From: Sphingobium sp.
GTDB lineage: Bacteria > Pseudomonadota > Alphaproteobacteria > Sphingomonadales > Sphingomonadaceae
DNA length: 64,000 bases
NCBI GenBank assembly: GCA_023266575.1
Contig: JAHFPV010000002.1
Coordinates: 248,001 to 312,000, forward strand
Reading direction: 5' to 3'
This document shows, piece by piece, positions 46,765 through 55,391 of this stretch (position 1 is the first letter of the stretch; every line of letters begins with the position of its first letter). The position numbers and the translations under genes are program-made. The notes beneath the pieces were generated by a model. It had not been told where the DNA came from. It made no database searches and saw only the letters and a list, made by a program, of their open reading frames with translations.

Positions 46765-47532
46765 TCAGGCCGCGTCGCTGCGCAGGACGAAGGGGATTTC
46801 GACCACGCCCTTGACCCGCATGGGCTGACCATTGCGGACGACCGGCGACCAGCGCCATTTGCGCACAGCATCGCGCGCCGCCTCGTCCAGCCGGGCAAAG
46901 CCGCTGCTCTGCGACACGGCGATGCTATCGACCGCGCCATCGATGCCCAGTGTCAGCGTCAGCACGACCGTCCCCTGCTCCCGCTTGCGGCGGCTTTCGA
47001 TGGGATAGCGTGGCGGTTTGCCAGCGATCATCTGTGCGCTGAGGTCGCCGCCCTGGATCAGGCTGGGGGGTGCTGGCGACACAGCAGCGGGTGACGGGGT
47101 GGGCGTTGCCGCGACAGCGCGTTGCGGCGTGGGAACAGGCACCGGATCGGGCGTCGTCTGCACGGTCTGGACCGGCGGCACCGGCGTCTGGACGATCGGC
47201 GGTGGGGCGACGATTTCGGGTGTCGAGGGCGGCGGTGGCGGCGTTTGCGCCGAGGGCGGTGGCGGGGGTGGGGAAAGGTTCACCACCGTCAGCTTTGCCT
47301 CCTGCACGCGCTGGGCATGGCTGCGCATCTGGATCAGCGCGCCGATCAGCAGGATATGCAGGATCAGGATGGCGGCGATGACGGGAATGTTGGGGCGTGA
47401 GCGCGCGCCGTAGCGGCCGGGTGCGGGCTGTTGCGGCTGCGATCTGGCAATGTCGATGACGGAGGGACGAACATGGTCAAGCGTCAGGTCGGGCAGGAAA
47501 TCGTCGGCTGGCCGACTTGCAGCATGGAGCAT
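46765..47532 (-). CDS. tonB: TonB energy-transducer protein
   Basis: The 255-residue protein has a single helix (about 48-66, NIPVIAAILILHILLIGALI), a long Pro-rich spacer (about 85-155) and the TonB C-terminal domain from PPRYPIESRRKREQGTVVLT to the end. It links ExbBD to the outer-membrane receptor. The cytoplasmic N-terminus of about 45 residues is longer than usual. A candidate iron box lies upstream. ExbB and ExbD are not in this locus. Confidence 0.94.
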   Translation of the reverse strand: MLHAASRPADDFLPDLTLDHVRPSVIDIARSQPQQPAPGRYGARSRPNIPVIAAILILHILLIGALIQMRSHAQRVQEAKLTVVNLSPPPPPPSAQTPPPPPSTPEIVAPPPIVQTPVPPVQTVQTTPDPVPVPTPQRAVAATPTPSPAAVSPAPPSLIQGGDLSAQMIAGKPPRYPIESRRKREQGTVVLTLTLGIDGAVDSIAVSQSSGFARLDEAARDAVRKWRWSPVVRNGQPMRVKGVVEIPFVLRSDAA

Positions 47533-47570
47533 GGCAGCGCCTTCCTTCCCTTAATCCGATCACCGCCTCG

Positions 47571-47605
47571 ATAACGCGAACCATAATGCGAATCAATTGC
47601 GTTAT
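47571..47605 (-). promoter_or_regulatory. Candidate iron box before tonB
   Basis: ATAACGC (47571-47577) and GCGTTAT (47599-47605) bracket ATGCGAATCAATT. The inner GCGAATC matches the PepSY and receptor sites. The position, 40-70 bases upstream of the tonB ATG, suits a promoter operator. Confidence 0.4.
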
Positions 47606-47617
47606 TTACCTAAGGTG

Positions 47618-47694
47618 GGACGGGCGGCGACCCGAGGAGGATGGAGTGTATCGCCGCCCGTCCGCTACCCCCGGCAAGGGACAAATGCCGGGGG
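47618..47694 (-). terminator. Tandem hairpins after the siderophore receptor
   Basis: Two perfect stems lie between the receptor stop and tonB: CCCCCGGCA (47668-47676) with TGCCGGGGG (47686-47694), and a 13-bp stem GGACGGGCGGCGA (47618-47630) with TCGCCGCCCGTCC (47651-47663). Neither has a T-tract, but together they could block or trim the receptor transcript. Confidence 0.5.
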
Positions 47695-47709
47695 AAAGGG
47701 ATTTGCAGG

Positions 47710-50010
47710 TTACAGCTTGTAGCCCAGGGTCAGCACCCAGGAGCGACCTTCGCCGGGATTGGCCCAGCCATTGTTGCGGACGCTGGTATAATATTTTTCG
47801 TTGGTGAAGTTCTGGACGTTCAGTTGGGCGCTGAACTTTTCCGTGATCGGGTAGGACAGCATGGCACGGTGGACCAGATAATCGTCCGCCTTGTACATCG
47901 GCGCGCCGGTGACGTTCGCGAGATACCAGCTGCCCTGATAGGTCAGGCCATAACCCAGCTCCAGACCGAAGGGGAGCTTGTAGGTGGTGAACAGGCTGCC
48001 GGAATGTTCAGGCGTGTTCAGCATCGGGTTGCCGGCCTGGGTATCGACCACGCCCTGCGATTTCTGATAGTCCGATATGCTCTGGATGACCTTGGTATCC
48101 AGAAAGGTGTAGTTGGCGAAAATCGTCCAGGCGTCGGTGATGTTGCCGGATGCACCCAAGGTGACGCCATCCACCCGGTTGCGGCCATCATTGACCGGCA
48201 GCGTGCCGATCAGCGGATCATTGCTGGCGACGCGGTAATTGGTCCGTTCGTTGCGGAACAGAGCAGCTGTCAGTTGGAGTTTCGCGTCGAACAGGTCGAT
48301 CTTGCCGCCAATTTCGTAATTGACGGCCTGTTCGGGCTTTGCCTCGCACGGGTCGTTGAACAGATTGGCCGCAGCGGCCAGCCCGCAGCCCGCACGGACA
48401 GTCGTGGCGGTCGGGTTCTTGCTGTTGGCATAGGCGATGTAGAGGCTGGCATTCTCCGCCGGCTTGTAGACTAGGCCGATGCGGTAGGAGAAGAGATTGT
48501 CGGTCGCGTTCTGCGATACGCCGGTGGTGTAGGCGCCGCCGGTTGCCGGGGTTGCGATCGTGTCGGAGCGGAAGCGGGCGCGATTATGTTCGTAGCGAAC
48601 GCCGCCGTTGATTTCGAGCTGATCGACGATCTTGACCGCGGCGAAGGCATAGGCCGCGATGTTGAACAGGTCGCCATCCTGATGGCCGGAGCGGATCGCG
48701 TTGACCGGGCCGGCGTAGATGGCGTTGGGGTTGCTGATGCTGATCGGGTCCAGCACAGGGTTGGGCAGCGCGCCGCCTGCATTGCGCAGGACGTTGCCGT
48801 TATCCAGCGCATAATCTTCCTGCAACATCGACGTGCCGAGGACCAGCGAGTGGCCGCCGGGAATCGTGAAGGTCAGGTCAAGCTGGTTGTAGAGCGTGTC
48901 ATTGACCGAGTCGCGATAGCCGCCGCGCGGACCGCTGGGATAATAGGTGCCGGGGACCTGCCCGGCCGCGCAGGCGACGCCCGTGGGGGTCTGGCCGTTG
49001 GCAAGGCAGAAGGCACCCTGCGGCGGATTGACGATCAGCTTCTGTTCGACCCGCTGCCAGCGCGACAGGTTGCGAACGGCCAGCAGGTCGCTGAAACGAT
49101 GGTCGAAGATGGCGGTGGCCTGGTCGATCGTCTGATCCTGCCGATCCAGATTTTTATAGCCATAATAGCCGCTGTAGATCGCGCCGGGCAGCGGGCCGTC
49201 ATAGAGCGCATTCTTGTAATAGGGGACGCCATAGAGCGGCGTATTCTTGTCCTCCTGATGCGTGTAGAGCAATGTCAGCGAGGTCGGGCCGTCCACGCCG
49301 AACTTGACCGATGGCGCGACGCCCCAGCGCTCATAGCGATCGACGTCGCGGGCCGGCACGTCATTTTCATGATACATGGCGTTGAGGCGAACGGCGATGA
49401 AGTCGGAGACGCGAACATTGCTGTCGATGGTCGCGCGATAATAGTCGGACGTGCCGACGCCTGCCTGGACCAATGTTTCGTCATAGCCCTTGGGCCGCTT
49501 GGTCACGATGTTGATGTTGCCGCCGATCGAACCGGAGCCGCCGAACACGGAGTTGGAGCCGTTCGTGACTTCGATCTGTTCGACATTGAAAGGATCGGTG
49601 CGGCTATATTGGGCGCTATCGCGGACACCGTCGATGCTGATGTCGGTATTGGCGCTCTGGCCGCGCAGATTGATGCTGTCGCCATAGCCGCCGCCGCCTT
49701 CGCCCGCGCCGAAGGTGATGCCCGGAATGGTGGACAGCACATCGCGCAACGTCAGCAGATTCTGCTTGCTGATCGTCTGGTTGCCGATGACCGTGATCGT
49801 CTGGGGCGTGTTCAGCAGGTCGCGGACATATTTGGGTGATTCCGCCTTCTCGACCTTGACCGTCGGCTCGTCGATCGCGGTGTCGGTGACGGTCATGCCG
49901 CCCAGCTTGGGCGCAGGGGCTTCCTGCTGGGCATGGGCGCCGGTCGCAAAGGCCATGGCGCCGACGCAGCCGAGAGCGAGGAAAGACGAACGCGACAGTG
50001 AGTTGGACAT
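47710..50010 (-). CDS. TonB-dependent catecholate-siderophore receptor (Fiu-like)
   Basis: The 766-residue outer-membrane receptor has a signal peptide ending ATGAHAQ. A plug domain carries VRDLLNTPQTITVIGNQTI and LRGQSANTDISIDGVRD. A 22-strand barrel is indicated by the C-terminal SYPITEKFSAQLNVQNFTNE and the final aromatic/Leu end (WVLTLGYKL). The plug and barrel wording fits Fiu/CirA-type catecholate receptors, and the piuC neighbour agrees. AGGGGA precedes ATG 50010. A repeated iron-like box lies upstream. Confidence 0.92.
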   Translation of the reverse strand: MSNSLSRSSFLALGCVGAMAFATGAHAQQEAPAPKLGGMTVTDTAIDEPTVKVEKAESPKYVRDLLNTPQTITVIGNQTISKQNLLTLRDVLSTIPGITFGAGEGGGGYGDSINLRGQSANTDISIDGVRDSAQYSRTDPFNVEQIEVTNGSNSVFGGSGSIGGNINIVTKRPKGYDETLVQAGVGTSDYYRATIDSNVRVSDFIAVRLNAMYHENDVPARDVDRYERWGVAPSVKFGVDGPTSLTLLYTHQEDKNTPLYGVPYYKNALYDGPLPGAIYSGYYGYKNLDRQDQTIDQATAIFDHRFSDLLAVRNLSRWQRVEQKLIVNPPQGAFCLANGQTPTGVACAAGQVPGTYYPSGPRGGYRDSVNDTLYNQLDLTFTIPGGHSLVLGTSMLQEDYALDNGNVLRNAGGALPNPVLDPISISNPNAIYAGPVNAIRSGHQDGDLFNIAAYAFAAVKIVDQLEINGGVRYEHNRARFRSDTIATPATGGAYTTGVSQNATDNLFSYRIGLVYKPAENASLYIAYANSKNPTATTVRAGCGLAAAANLFNDPCEAKPEQAVNYEIGGKIDLFDAKLQLTAALFRNERTNYRVASNDPLIGTLPVNDGRNRVDGVTLGASGNITDAWTIFANYTFLDTKVIQSISDYQKSQGVVDTQAGNPMLNTPEHSGSLFTTYKLPFGLELGYGLTYQGSWYLANVTGAPMYKADDYLVHRAMLSYPITEKFSAQLNVQNFTNEKYYTSVRNNGWANPGEGRSWVLTLGYKL

Positions 50011-50043
50011 ATGCAGCAAATCCCCTTTGATGTTGGAGAAGCT

Positions 50044-50096
50044 GCTATTGCGAACCCTTCTCAGAGTCAACGCTATTGCGAATAATTATTATCTTT
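50044..50096 (-). promoter_or_regulatory. Direct GCTATTGCGAA repeats before the receptor
   Basis: GCTATTGCGAA occurs at 50044-50054 and 50072-50082, 28 bases apart. The second is followed by the AT-rich palindrome ATAATTATTAT. It is a plausible iron-responsive control site for the receptor gene starting at 50010. Confidence 0.45.
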
Positions 50097-50372
50097 GTCG
50101 CAACCTGCTCGCGTGAAGAGCCAGCAGCGGATGGCGCTCGCCAGATTGGGCGGATCGGGGGCGCCCATGCGGGCAAGGTCGATGCGGGCAATGAGGGCGT
50201 TGATGGGCAGGCCGTCACGCTGGGCGTGGTCGCGCAGCGCGTCCCAGAAAATGGGCTCCAGGCTGATCGCGGTCTGATGGCCCGCAATGGTCACACTGCG
50301 CTTGACCGGCGGGGCGAAGGGCGACGCCAAGGGGCCATCCGGCCCGTCCATGGCGTCGCCCGTCGACATCAA
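50073..50372 (-). CDS. Ribbon-helix-helix domain protein
   Basis: The 99-residue protein has an Arc-like segment, KRSVTIAGHQTAISLEPIFW then DALRDHAQRDGLPINALIARI (about 24-65), in the RHH_4 class. It overlaps the phaB stop by four bases, so it is coupled to PHB or acyl metabolism. Its 3' end runs into the iron-box region of the receptor gene. Regulatory function is inferred. Confidence 0.75.
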   Translation of the reverse strand: MMSTGDAMDGPDGPLASPFAPPVKRSVTIAGHQTAISLEPIFWDALRDHAQRDGLPINALIARIDLARMGAPDPPNLASAIRCWLFTRAGCDKDNNYSQ

Positions 50373-51091
50373 TACATGTGCTGGCCGCCATTGATCGACA
50401 GCGTGCTGCCGGTCACGAAGCCGCCATCCTCGCTGCAGAAAAAGGCGACGCCGCGCGCGATTTCATGCGCCTGACCCAGACGGCCGACCGGGATTTTGGC
50501 GACGATCTTTTCCAGCACCGGCGCGGGGACGGCGGCCACCATGTCGGTGTCGATGTAGCCGGGCGCGATGGCGTTGACGGTGACGCCGACCTTGGCGCCT
50601 TCCTGTGCCAGCGCCTTGGTAAAGCCGTGGATGCCGGATTTCGCGGCGGCGTAATTGACCTGACCATATTGACCGGCCTGGCCGTTGATCGACCCGATAT
50701 TGACGATCCGGCCCCAGCCGCGTTCGCGCATCCCGCCAAAAGTCGCCTTGGCCATGTTGAAGCAACCGCCCAGGTTGATGCGCATGACTTCGTTCCAGTC
50801 GTCAAAGCTCATCTTGGCCAGCACGCCGTCGCGGGTAATGCCCGCATTGTTGACGACGATATCGACCGGGCCGAGCGCTTCCGCGACCGCCGCGCAGCCA
50901 TCAAGGCAGGCCTGATGATCGCCCACATCCCATTTGAAGGCTGCGATGCCGGTGGCTTCGGTAAAGGCCTGCGCCTTGGCGTCATTGCCGCCATAATTGG
51001 CCGCCACGGTATAGCCCATGTCGCGCAATGCCAGGCTGATCGCCTCGCCAATGCCGCGTGTCCCGCCCGTCACGATCGCTACTCTCGACAT
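50369..51091 (-). CDS. phaB: Acetoacetyl-CoA reductase
   Basis: The 240-residue short-chain dehydrogenase makes 3-hydroxybutyryl-CoA with NADPH for polyhydroxybutyrate. It has TGGTRGIGEAIS, NNAGITRDGVLAKM, the catalytic Ser in NIGSINGQAGQ and YGQVNYAAAKSG with Tyr and Lys. This wording is closer to PhaB than to FabG. phaA and phaC are absent here. Confidence 0.9.
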   Translation of the reverse strand: MSRVAIVTGGTRGIGEAISLALRDMGYTVAANYGGNDAKAQAFTEATGIAAFKWDVGDHQACLDGCAAVAEALGPVDIVVNNAGITRDGVLAKMSFDDWNEVMRINLGGCFNMAKATFGGMRERGWGRIVNIGSINGQAGQYGQVNYAAAKSGIHGFTKALAQEGAKVGVTVNAIAPGYIDTDMVAAVPAPVLEKIVAKIPVGRLGQAHEIARGVAFFCSEDGGFVTGSTLSINGGQHMY

Positions 51092-51110
51092 ATGCGCATC
51101 CTCTTCCTGA

Positions 51111-52121
51111 CTAACCGGGCTGGTTGATCCAGCCCGAAAGCTCGCGACCCAACAGCCTCTGATAGAGAGTGATAGCCGTCGGAGAGGCGTTTAGACAGGG
51201 CAAATAGGCAAAATTTTCACCCCCTTCGGACAAAAAAACATCTTTCGCACGCAGGGCGATTTCCTCTAGGGTCTCAAGGCAATCCGCCGAGAATCCGGGC
51301 GTTGCCACGGCAATGTTTCGGACACCTTGTTGTACCAGTTTGGCGAGGGTCGCTTCGGTTTCCGGCTCCAGCCATTTGGCCCGGCCGAAGCGTGACTGGA
51401 AGCTCATATGCACGGGCAGCGAGAGGGCTTCGCGCAGCAGACGGGCCGTCTTGACCGACTGGCAATGATAGGGATCGCCCAGGTGCAAGGTGCGTTCGGG
51501 CATACCGTGGAAGCTGGCAAGCAGGGCATCGGGGGTGAAGTCGAGCGCGGCGATGCTGCCTTCGATCGAGACTTTGAGCGCCGCGATATAGGCCGGATCG
51601 TCATGATAGGGCGGCAGGGTGCGGATGGCCGGTTGCCAGCGCATCGCCCTGAGCGCGGCGAAGGCCGCGTCATTGGCGGTCGCGGTCGTGGCCCCGCTAT
51701 ATTGCGGATAGAGCGGCGCGAGCAGGATGCGGTCGCAGCCCGATGCTTTCATCGCGGCGAGGCGCGAGGCGATCGACGGATTGCCGTAGCGCATCGCCCA
51801 GTCGACCACCACGCCATCGCCCATCGCCGCCTGCATCGCATGGGCGGTATCGCGGGTGTGGAAGGCGAGTGGCGACCCCTGGTCGGTCCACACCTGTTGA
51901 TAGGCATGGGCGGATTTTTTGGGCCGGGTGGTCAGGATGACGCCGCGCAGGATCGGCTGCCACAGCAAAGGCGGGATTTCCACCACGCGGCGGTCGGACA
52001 GAAATTCCGCGAGATAGCGCCGCACCGATTTGGCGTCGGGCGCATCGGGCGTGCCAAGGTTGATGAGGAGGACGCCCACTTTGGGCGCGGGGATGGCGGG
52101 ATGGTCTGGTGGCAGGGTCAT
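51111..52121 (-). CDS. hemH: Ferrochelatase
   Basis: The 336-residue enzyme inserts Fe2+ into protoporphyrin IX. It has VGVLLINLGTPDAPDAKSVR, LSDRRVVEIPP, the catalytic region ASFHGMPERTLHLGDPYHCQ and PGFSADCLETLEEI. ATG 52121 overlaps the upstream molybdoenzyme stop (ATGA). It lies 19 bases before phaB. Confidence 0.95.
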   Translation of the reverse strand: MTLPPDHPAIPAPKVGVLLINLGTPDAPDAKSVRRYLAEFLSDRRVVEIPPLLWQPILRGVILTTRPKKSAHAYQQVWTDQGSPLAFHTRDTAHAMQAAMGDGVVVDWAMRYGNPSIASRLAAMKASGCDRILLAPLYPQYSGATTATANDAAFAALRAMRWQPAIRTLPPYHDDPAYIAALKVSIEGSIAALDFTPDALLASFHGMPERTLHLGDPYHCQSVKTARLLREALSLPVHMSFQSRFGRAKWLEPETEATLAKLVQQGVRNIAVATPGFSADCLETLEEIALRAKDVFLSEGGENFAYLPCLNASPTAITLYQRLLGRELSGWINQPG

Positions 52122-54385
52122 GAGCTTCCCAGTAGCGGCAGGCTGCGCAAACGCTGACCTGTCCATGTGTACAGGGCGTTGGCGATGGCCGGGGCGACCA
52201 GCGGCGCGGCAAGATCGGTCACGCCAGCGGGCGGCGCGGTGCTGCGGATCAGTTCCACCGTCACTTCGCCGATGTCGGCGAGGCGCGGCAGGTTCATGCG
52301 GCCCAGGATCGCGCGGGTCGGCAGGCCGCGCTCATAGGGAACGGACGCGCCCATGGCATAGGCGAGGCCATAGATCAGACCGCCCTCAATCTGTTGCTGC
52401 GCAATGTCGGGATTGACCTGATCGCCGACATCGACGGCGGCGATGATACGGCCAACGCTCAGCCGATTGCCGCGCATGGCGGCTTCGACCATGACCGCGG
52501 CATAGGCGCCGTTCATCATATGGGTGGCGATCCCCTGCCCGCTGCCCGCTATCCCGCCCTGCCAGCCGCCCATGGCCGCAGCGGTGGAGAGGCAATGGGC
52601 GAGGCGAGGATTGCCGCCGAGCATCTGGATGCGGAAGGACATCGCCTCGATCCCCGCCAGATGGGCGAGTTCGTCGACGAAGCTTTCGGTGAAGAAAGCG
52701 CCGTGGAGATGGGCGTTGCCGCGAGTGAAGCCCACGGCCAAGCCAACGTCGCAGGGATAATGATCCACCGCCCAGTGGGGAATGGCATAGGGCGGGACCA
52801 TGCCCGCCACGGCAAGCCGGGTCGCCTTGTCCGCTGAGGTGGCCGCCGCTTCATGGGGGAGCGCACCGTCGGCGATGCGCGCCCAGGTCTGGGTCATGGC
52901 GCAGGGGGCCGCGACCTTGGCCAGCCAGCCTTCGATCGCGCCGTTGCGTCCGAGCTTTGCCGCCATCCGGGCATGGGCTGGGGCGGACGGGCGGTCCTGA
53001 ATCACATCTTCCAGCCGCGACCAGAGCAGTTGCACCGGACGGCCCATGTCGCGCGCGATCAAGGCCGCCTGCACGCCAGCGTCCCAATCCATCTTGCGGC
53101 CAAAGGAGCCGCCGGCGTGGAGCGGATAGAGGGTGACGGCGCTTTCCGGCAGGTCCAGCGCATCGGCGATGGCAGCGCGGGCGAGGCCGGGAGCTTGCGT
53201 CGCCAGCCAGACTTCCGCGCCCTCATCGGTCACGCGGGCGGTGGCGCAGAGCGGTTCGAGGGCGAGGTGCAGCCCGGCATCGACCTGATATTCGCTGGCC
53301 AGGATCGTCGCACCCTCGAACACCGGGAGCAGATCGCCCTGGGCATAGAGGCGGCGGCCCGATGAACTGGAGAAGGCTGCCTCCAGCGTATCGTCTATGG
53401 TCGCGCTGCTGACCGGGATGCCGCGCAGGGTAAAGATCGGGTCGGCAAGATCGAGCGCCTTGTTCGCCGCCCACCAGTTGGTCGCGACGGCGGCGAGCCA
53501 GCGGTCCTGCCGGATCAGCTTGAGGAATCCGGTGACGCTGCTGGCGGACCGCTCGTCCAGTCCGGCGAGGGTGGCGTCGCCGATCGGCCCCTGCCGGATC
53601 GAGGCATAGACCATGTCGGGCAGGCGGATGTCGGCGGCGAAATTATGGCTGCCGTCAATCTTGGACGGGGTGTCGAGCCGGGGCAGGTCCTGCCCCGACA
53701 GTCGCCCATCCTGCCCCTGTCGCAACGGCAGGATGGCGGGCAGGTCGAAGCCGACGGCCTGCTCCACGACATCGCCAATCTTCATCCTCCGGTCGCCACC
53801 GTCGGTGATCAGGCCGTTCTGGATGTCGCAGCTTTCCCAGGGGATGTCCCAGTTCGCCGCCGCCGCCTTGCACAGCAGTATGCGGGCAGCTGCCCCGGCG
53901 TCGCGGCACGCGTCATGGAACATCGGGACCGATGTGCCGTCGCCGGTTAGCATCAGCGCGTTGCGGGTGGCATATTGGCCGAGCGCCCAGTCGCCAGCGT
54001 CACCCAGCAGCCGGGTCCAGTCGCTCGACAGCCAGTCGCGGGCCAGCAATGTGTTGGCATAGAGCGGGCTGATCGGCGCGCTTTGTACCGCGACGGTGCG
54101 CCAGTCAGCACCCAGTTCGTCCGCGACGATCTGCGGCAGGATGGTGGTGACCCCCTGCCCGGTTTCGGTCTGCGGCACGATGACGATGATCTGGCCGGAA
54201 CGGTCAATCTTGAGGAAGGCGTTGACGATCGTTTCGCCGGGCGCGGCATTGAGATTGGGCGCGTAGCGGCGCGGCCATGTGCCCCAGGCGATGAGCAGCC
54301 CGGCTACAGCGCCACCGCCCACCAGCAGCGTGCGCCGGTCGATGCCCTTGATCCGGTCAGTTTTCTTTCGCGGGAAGCGGGCCAT
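52118..54385 (-). CDS. Molybdopterin-dependent aldehyde/isoquinoline oxidoreductase large subunit (IorB-like)
   Basis: The 755-residue protein starts MARFPRKKTDRIKGIDRRTL with a twin-arginine motif (Arg17-Arg18) and a hydrophobic stretch, so it is exported folded. PQTETGQGVTTILPQIVADE and HAGGSFGRKMDWDAGVQAAL are molybdopterin-binding motifs of the xanthine-oxidase family. The C-terminal region where family members have a catalytic Glu reads VTDLAAPLVAPAIANAL, with Asp. The [2Fe-2S] partner IorA is not adjacent. Coupled by ATGA to hemH. Confidence 0.82.
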   Translation of the reverse strand: MARFPRKKTDRIKGIDRRTLLVGGGAVAGLLIAWGTWPRRYAPNLNAAPGETIVNAFLKIDRSGQIIVIVPQTETGQGVTTILPQIVADELGADWRTVAVQSAPISPLYANTLLARDWLSSDWTRLLGDAGDWALGQYATRNALMLTGDGTSVPMFHDACRDAGAAARILLCKAAAANWDIPWESCDIQNGLITDGGDRRMKIGDVVEQAVGFDLPAILPLRQGQDGRLSGQDLPRLDTPSKIDGSHNFAADIRLPDMVYASIRQGPIGDATLAGLDERSASSVTGFLKLIRQDRWLAAVATNWWAANKALDLADPIFTLRGIPVSSATIDDTLEAAFSSSSGRRLYAQGDLLPVFEGATILASEYQVDAGLHLALEPLCATARVTDEGAEVWLATQAPGLARAAIADALDLPESAVTLYPLHAGGSFGRKMDWDAGVQAALIARDMGRPVQLLWSRLEDVIQDRPSAPAHARMAAKLGRNGAIEGWLAKVAAPCAMTQTWARIADGALPHEAAATSADKATRLAVAGMVPPYAIPHWAVDHYPCDVGLAVGFTRGNAHLHGAFFTESFVDELAHLAGIEAMSFRIQMLGGNPRLAHCLSTAAAMGGWQGGIAGSGQGIATHMMNGAYAAVMVEAAMRGNRLSVGRIIAAVDVGDQVNPDIAQQQIEGGLIYGLAYAMGASVPYERGLPTRAILGRMNLPRLADIGEVTVELIRSTAPPAGVTDLAAPLVAPAIANALYTWTGQRLRSLPLLGSS

Positions 54386-54423
54386 AGCCGCCTGATAGAG
54401 GGGCAGGCGCGGGCTGGAAAGCG

Positions 54424-54858
54424 TTATTCCGCCGCGATCGGCGCGATGCCGAGGCGGGGGATTTCGATCGCGGGGCAATGGTCCATCACGACCTTCAGCC
54501 CAGCGGCTTCGGCGCGGGCAGCGGCGGCGTCGTTGATGACGCCCAGCTGCATCCAGACCGCCTTGGCCCCGGCGGCGATGGCGTCGTCCACGACCTCGCC
54601 AGCAGCCGCGCTGTTGCGGAAGATGTCGACCATGTCGATCGGCACGCCAATGTCGGACAGGCGGCCCCAGACAAATTCGCCATGGACATGTTCACCCGCA
54701 ATCTGCGGGTTAACCGGCAGGACGCGATAGCCATGGTCCTGAAGGACTTTCATGACATGGTTGCTGGCGCGGTCGGGCCGATCGGATATGCCGACCAGCG
54801 CAATGGTGCGGGTTTCGTTGAGCAGGGTGGCGATGTCCTGCGGGGCATTGAGGGGCAT
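54424..54858 (-). CDS. CoA-binding protein (YccU-like)
   Basis: The 144-residue Rossmann protein of the CoA_binding family has TIALVGISDRPDRASNHVMK near 18-37, a PVNPQIAGEHVHG loop and the C-terminal VVMDHCPAIEIPRL. The role is unknown; family members bind CoA. It ends 38 bases before the IorB-like start. Confidence 0.88.
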   Translation of the reverse strand: MPLNAPQDIATLLNETRTIALVGISDRPDRASNHVMKVLQDHGYRVLPVNPQIAGEHVHGEFVWGRLSDIGVPIDMVDIFRNSAAAGEVVDDAIAAGAKAVWMQLGVINDAAAARAEAAGLKVVMDHCPAIEIPRLGIAPIAAE

Positions 54859-54932
54859 GGGGAATTTCCTTTATATCCATGACGCGGCAGATGCCGGGAT
54901 GTTCCCGGTCCGGGGGAAATGAGGATGATAGC

Positions 54933-55391
54933 ATGTTCGATATTCGCGTCGATGATCTCAGCGGTGCGCCTACGCGCGACCTGCTGAGATTGCATCTGGC
55001 GGGGATGCAGGCCCATTCTCCGGCCTGTGGCGTGTTCGCGCTGGACGTGTCAGGGTTACAGGCGCCGGATGTTATCATGTGGTCGGTCTGGATTGGGGCG
55101 GATATTGCCGGAATCGGTGCGCTGCGGATGATCGCGCCGGGCCATGGCGAGATCAAGTCGATGCGAACCCATCCCGACCATTTGCGCAAGGGCGTGAGCG
55201 CCGCGTTGCTGCGCCACATCATCGCGGTGGCGCGCGACCAAGGAGCGGCGCGCCTCAGCCTGGAAACGGGGAGCGGCCCAGCGTTCGATCCGGCGATTGC
55301 GCTGTATCGCGCCCATGGCTTTGTCGAGGGCGCGGCGTTCGGCGATTATGCAAATAGCGACTTCAACTGCTTTTATCACCGCGACCTGTAA
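54933..55391 (+). CDS. GNAT-family N-acetyltransferase
   Basis: The 152-residue protein has the acetyl-CoA loop THPDHLRKGVSAALLRHIIA (about 73-92) and LYRAHGFVEGAAFGDY near the end, as in PhnO/YafP-like GNATs. GAGGA lies before ATG 54933. Substrate unknown. It converges on apbC with no bases between the two stop codons. Confidence 0.88.
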   Translation: MFDIRVDDLSGAPTRDLLRLHLAGMQAHSPACGVFALDVSGLQAPDVIMWSVWIGADIAGIGALRMIAPGHGEIKSMRTHPDHLRKGVSAALLRHIIAVARDQGAARLSLETGSGPAFDPAIALYRAHGFVEGAAFGDYANSDFNCFYHRDL

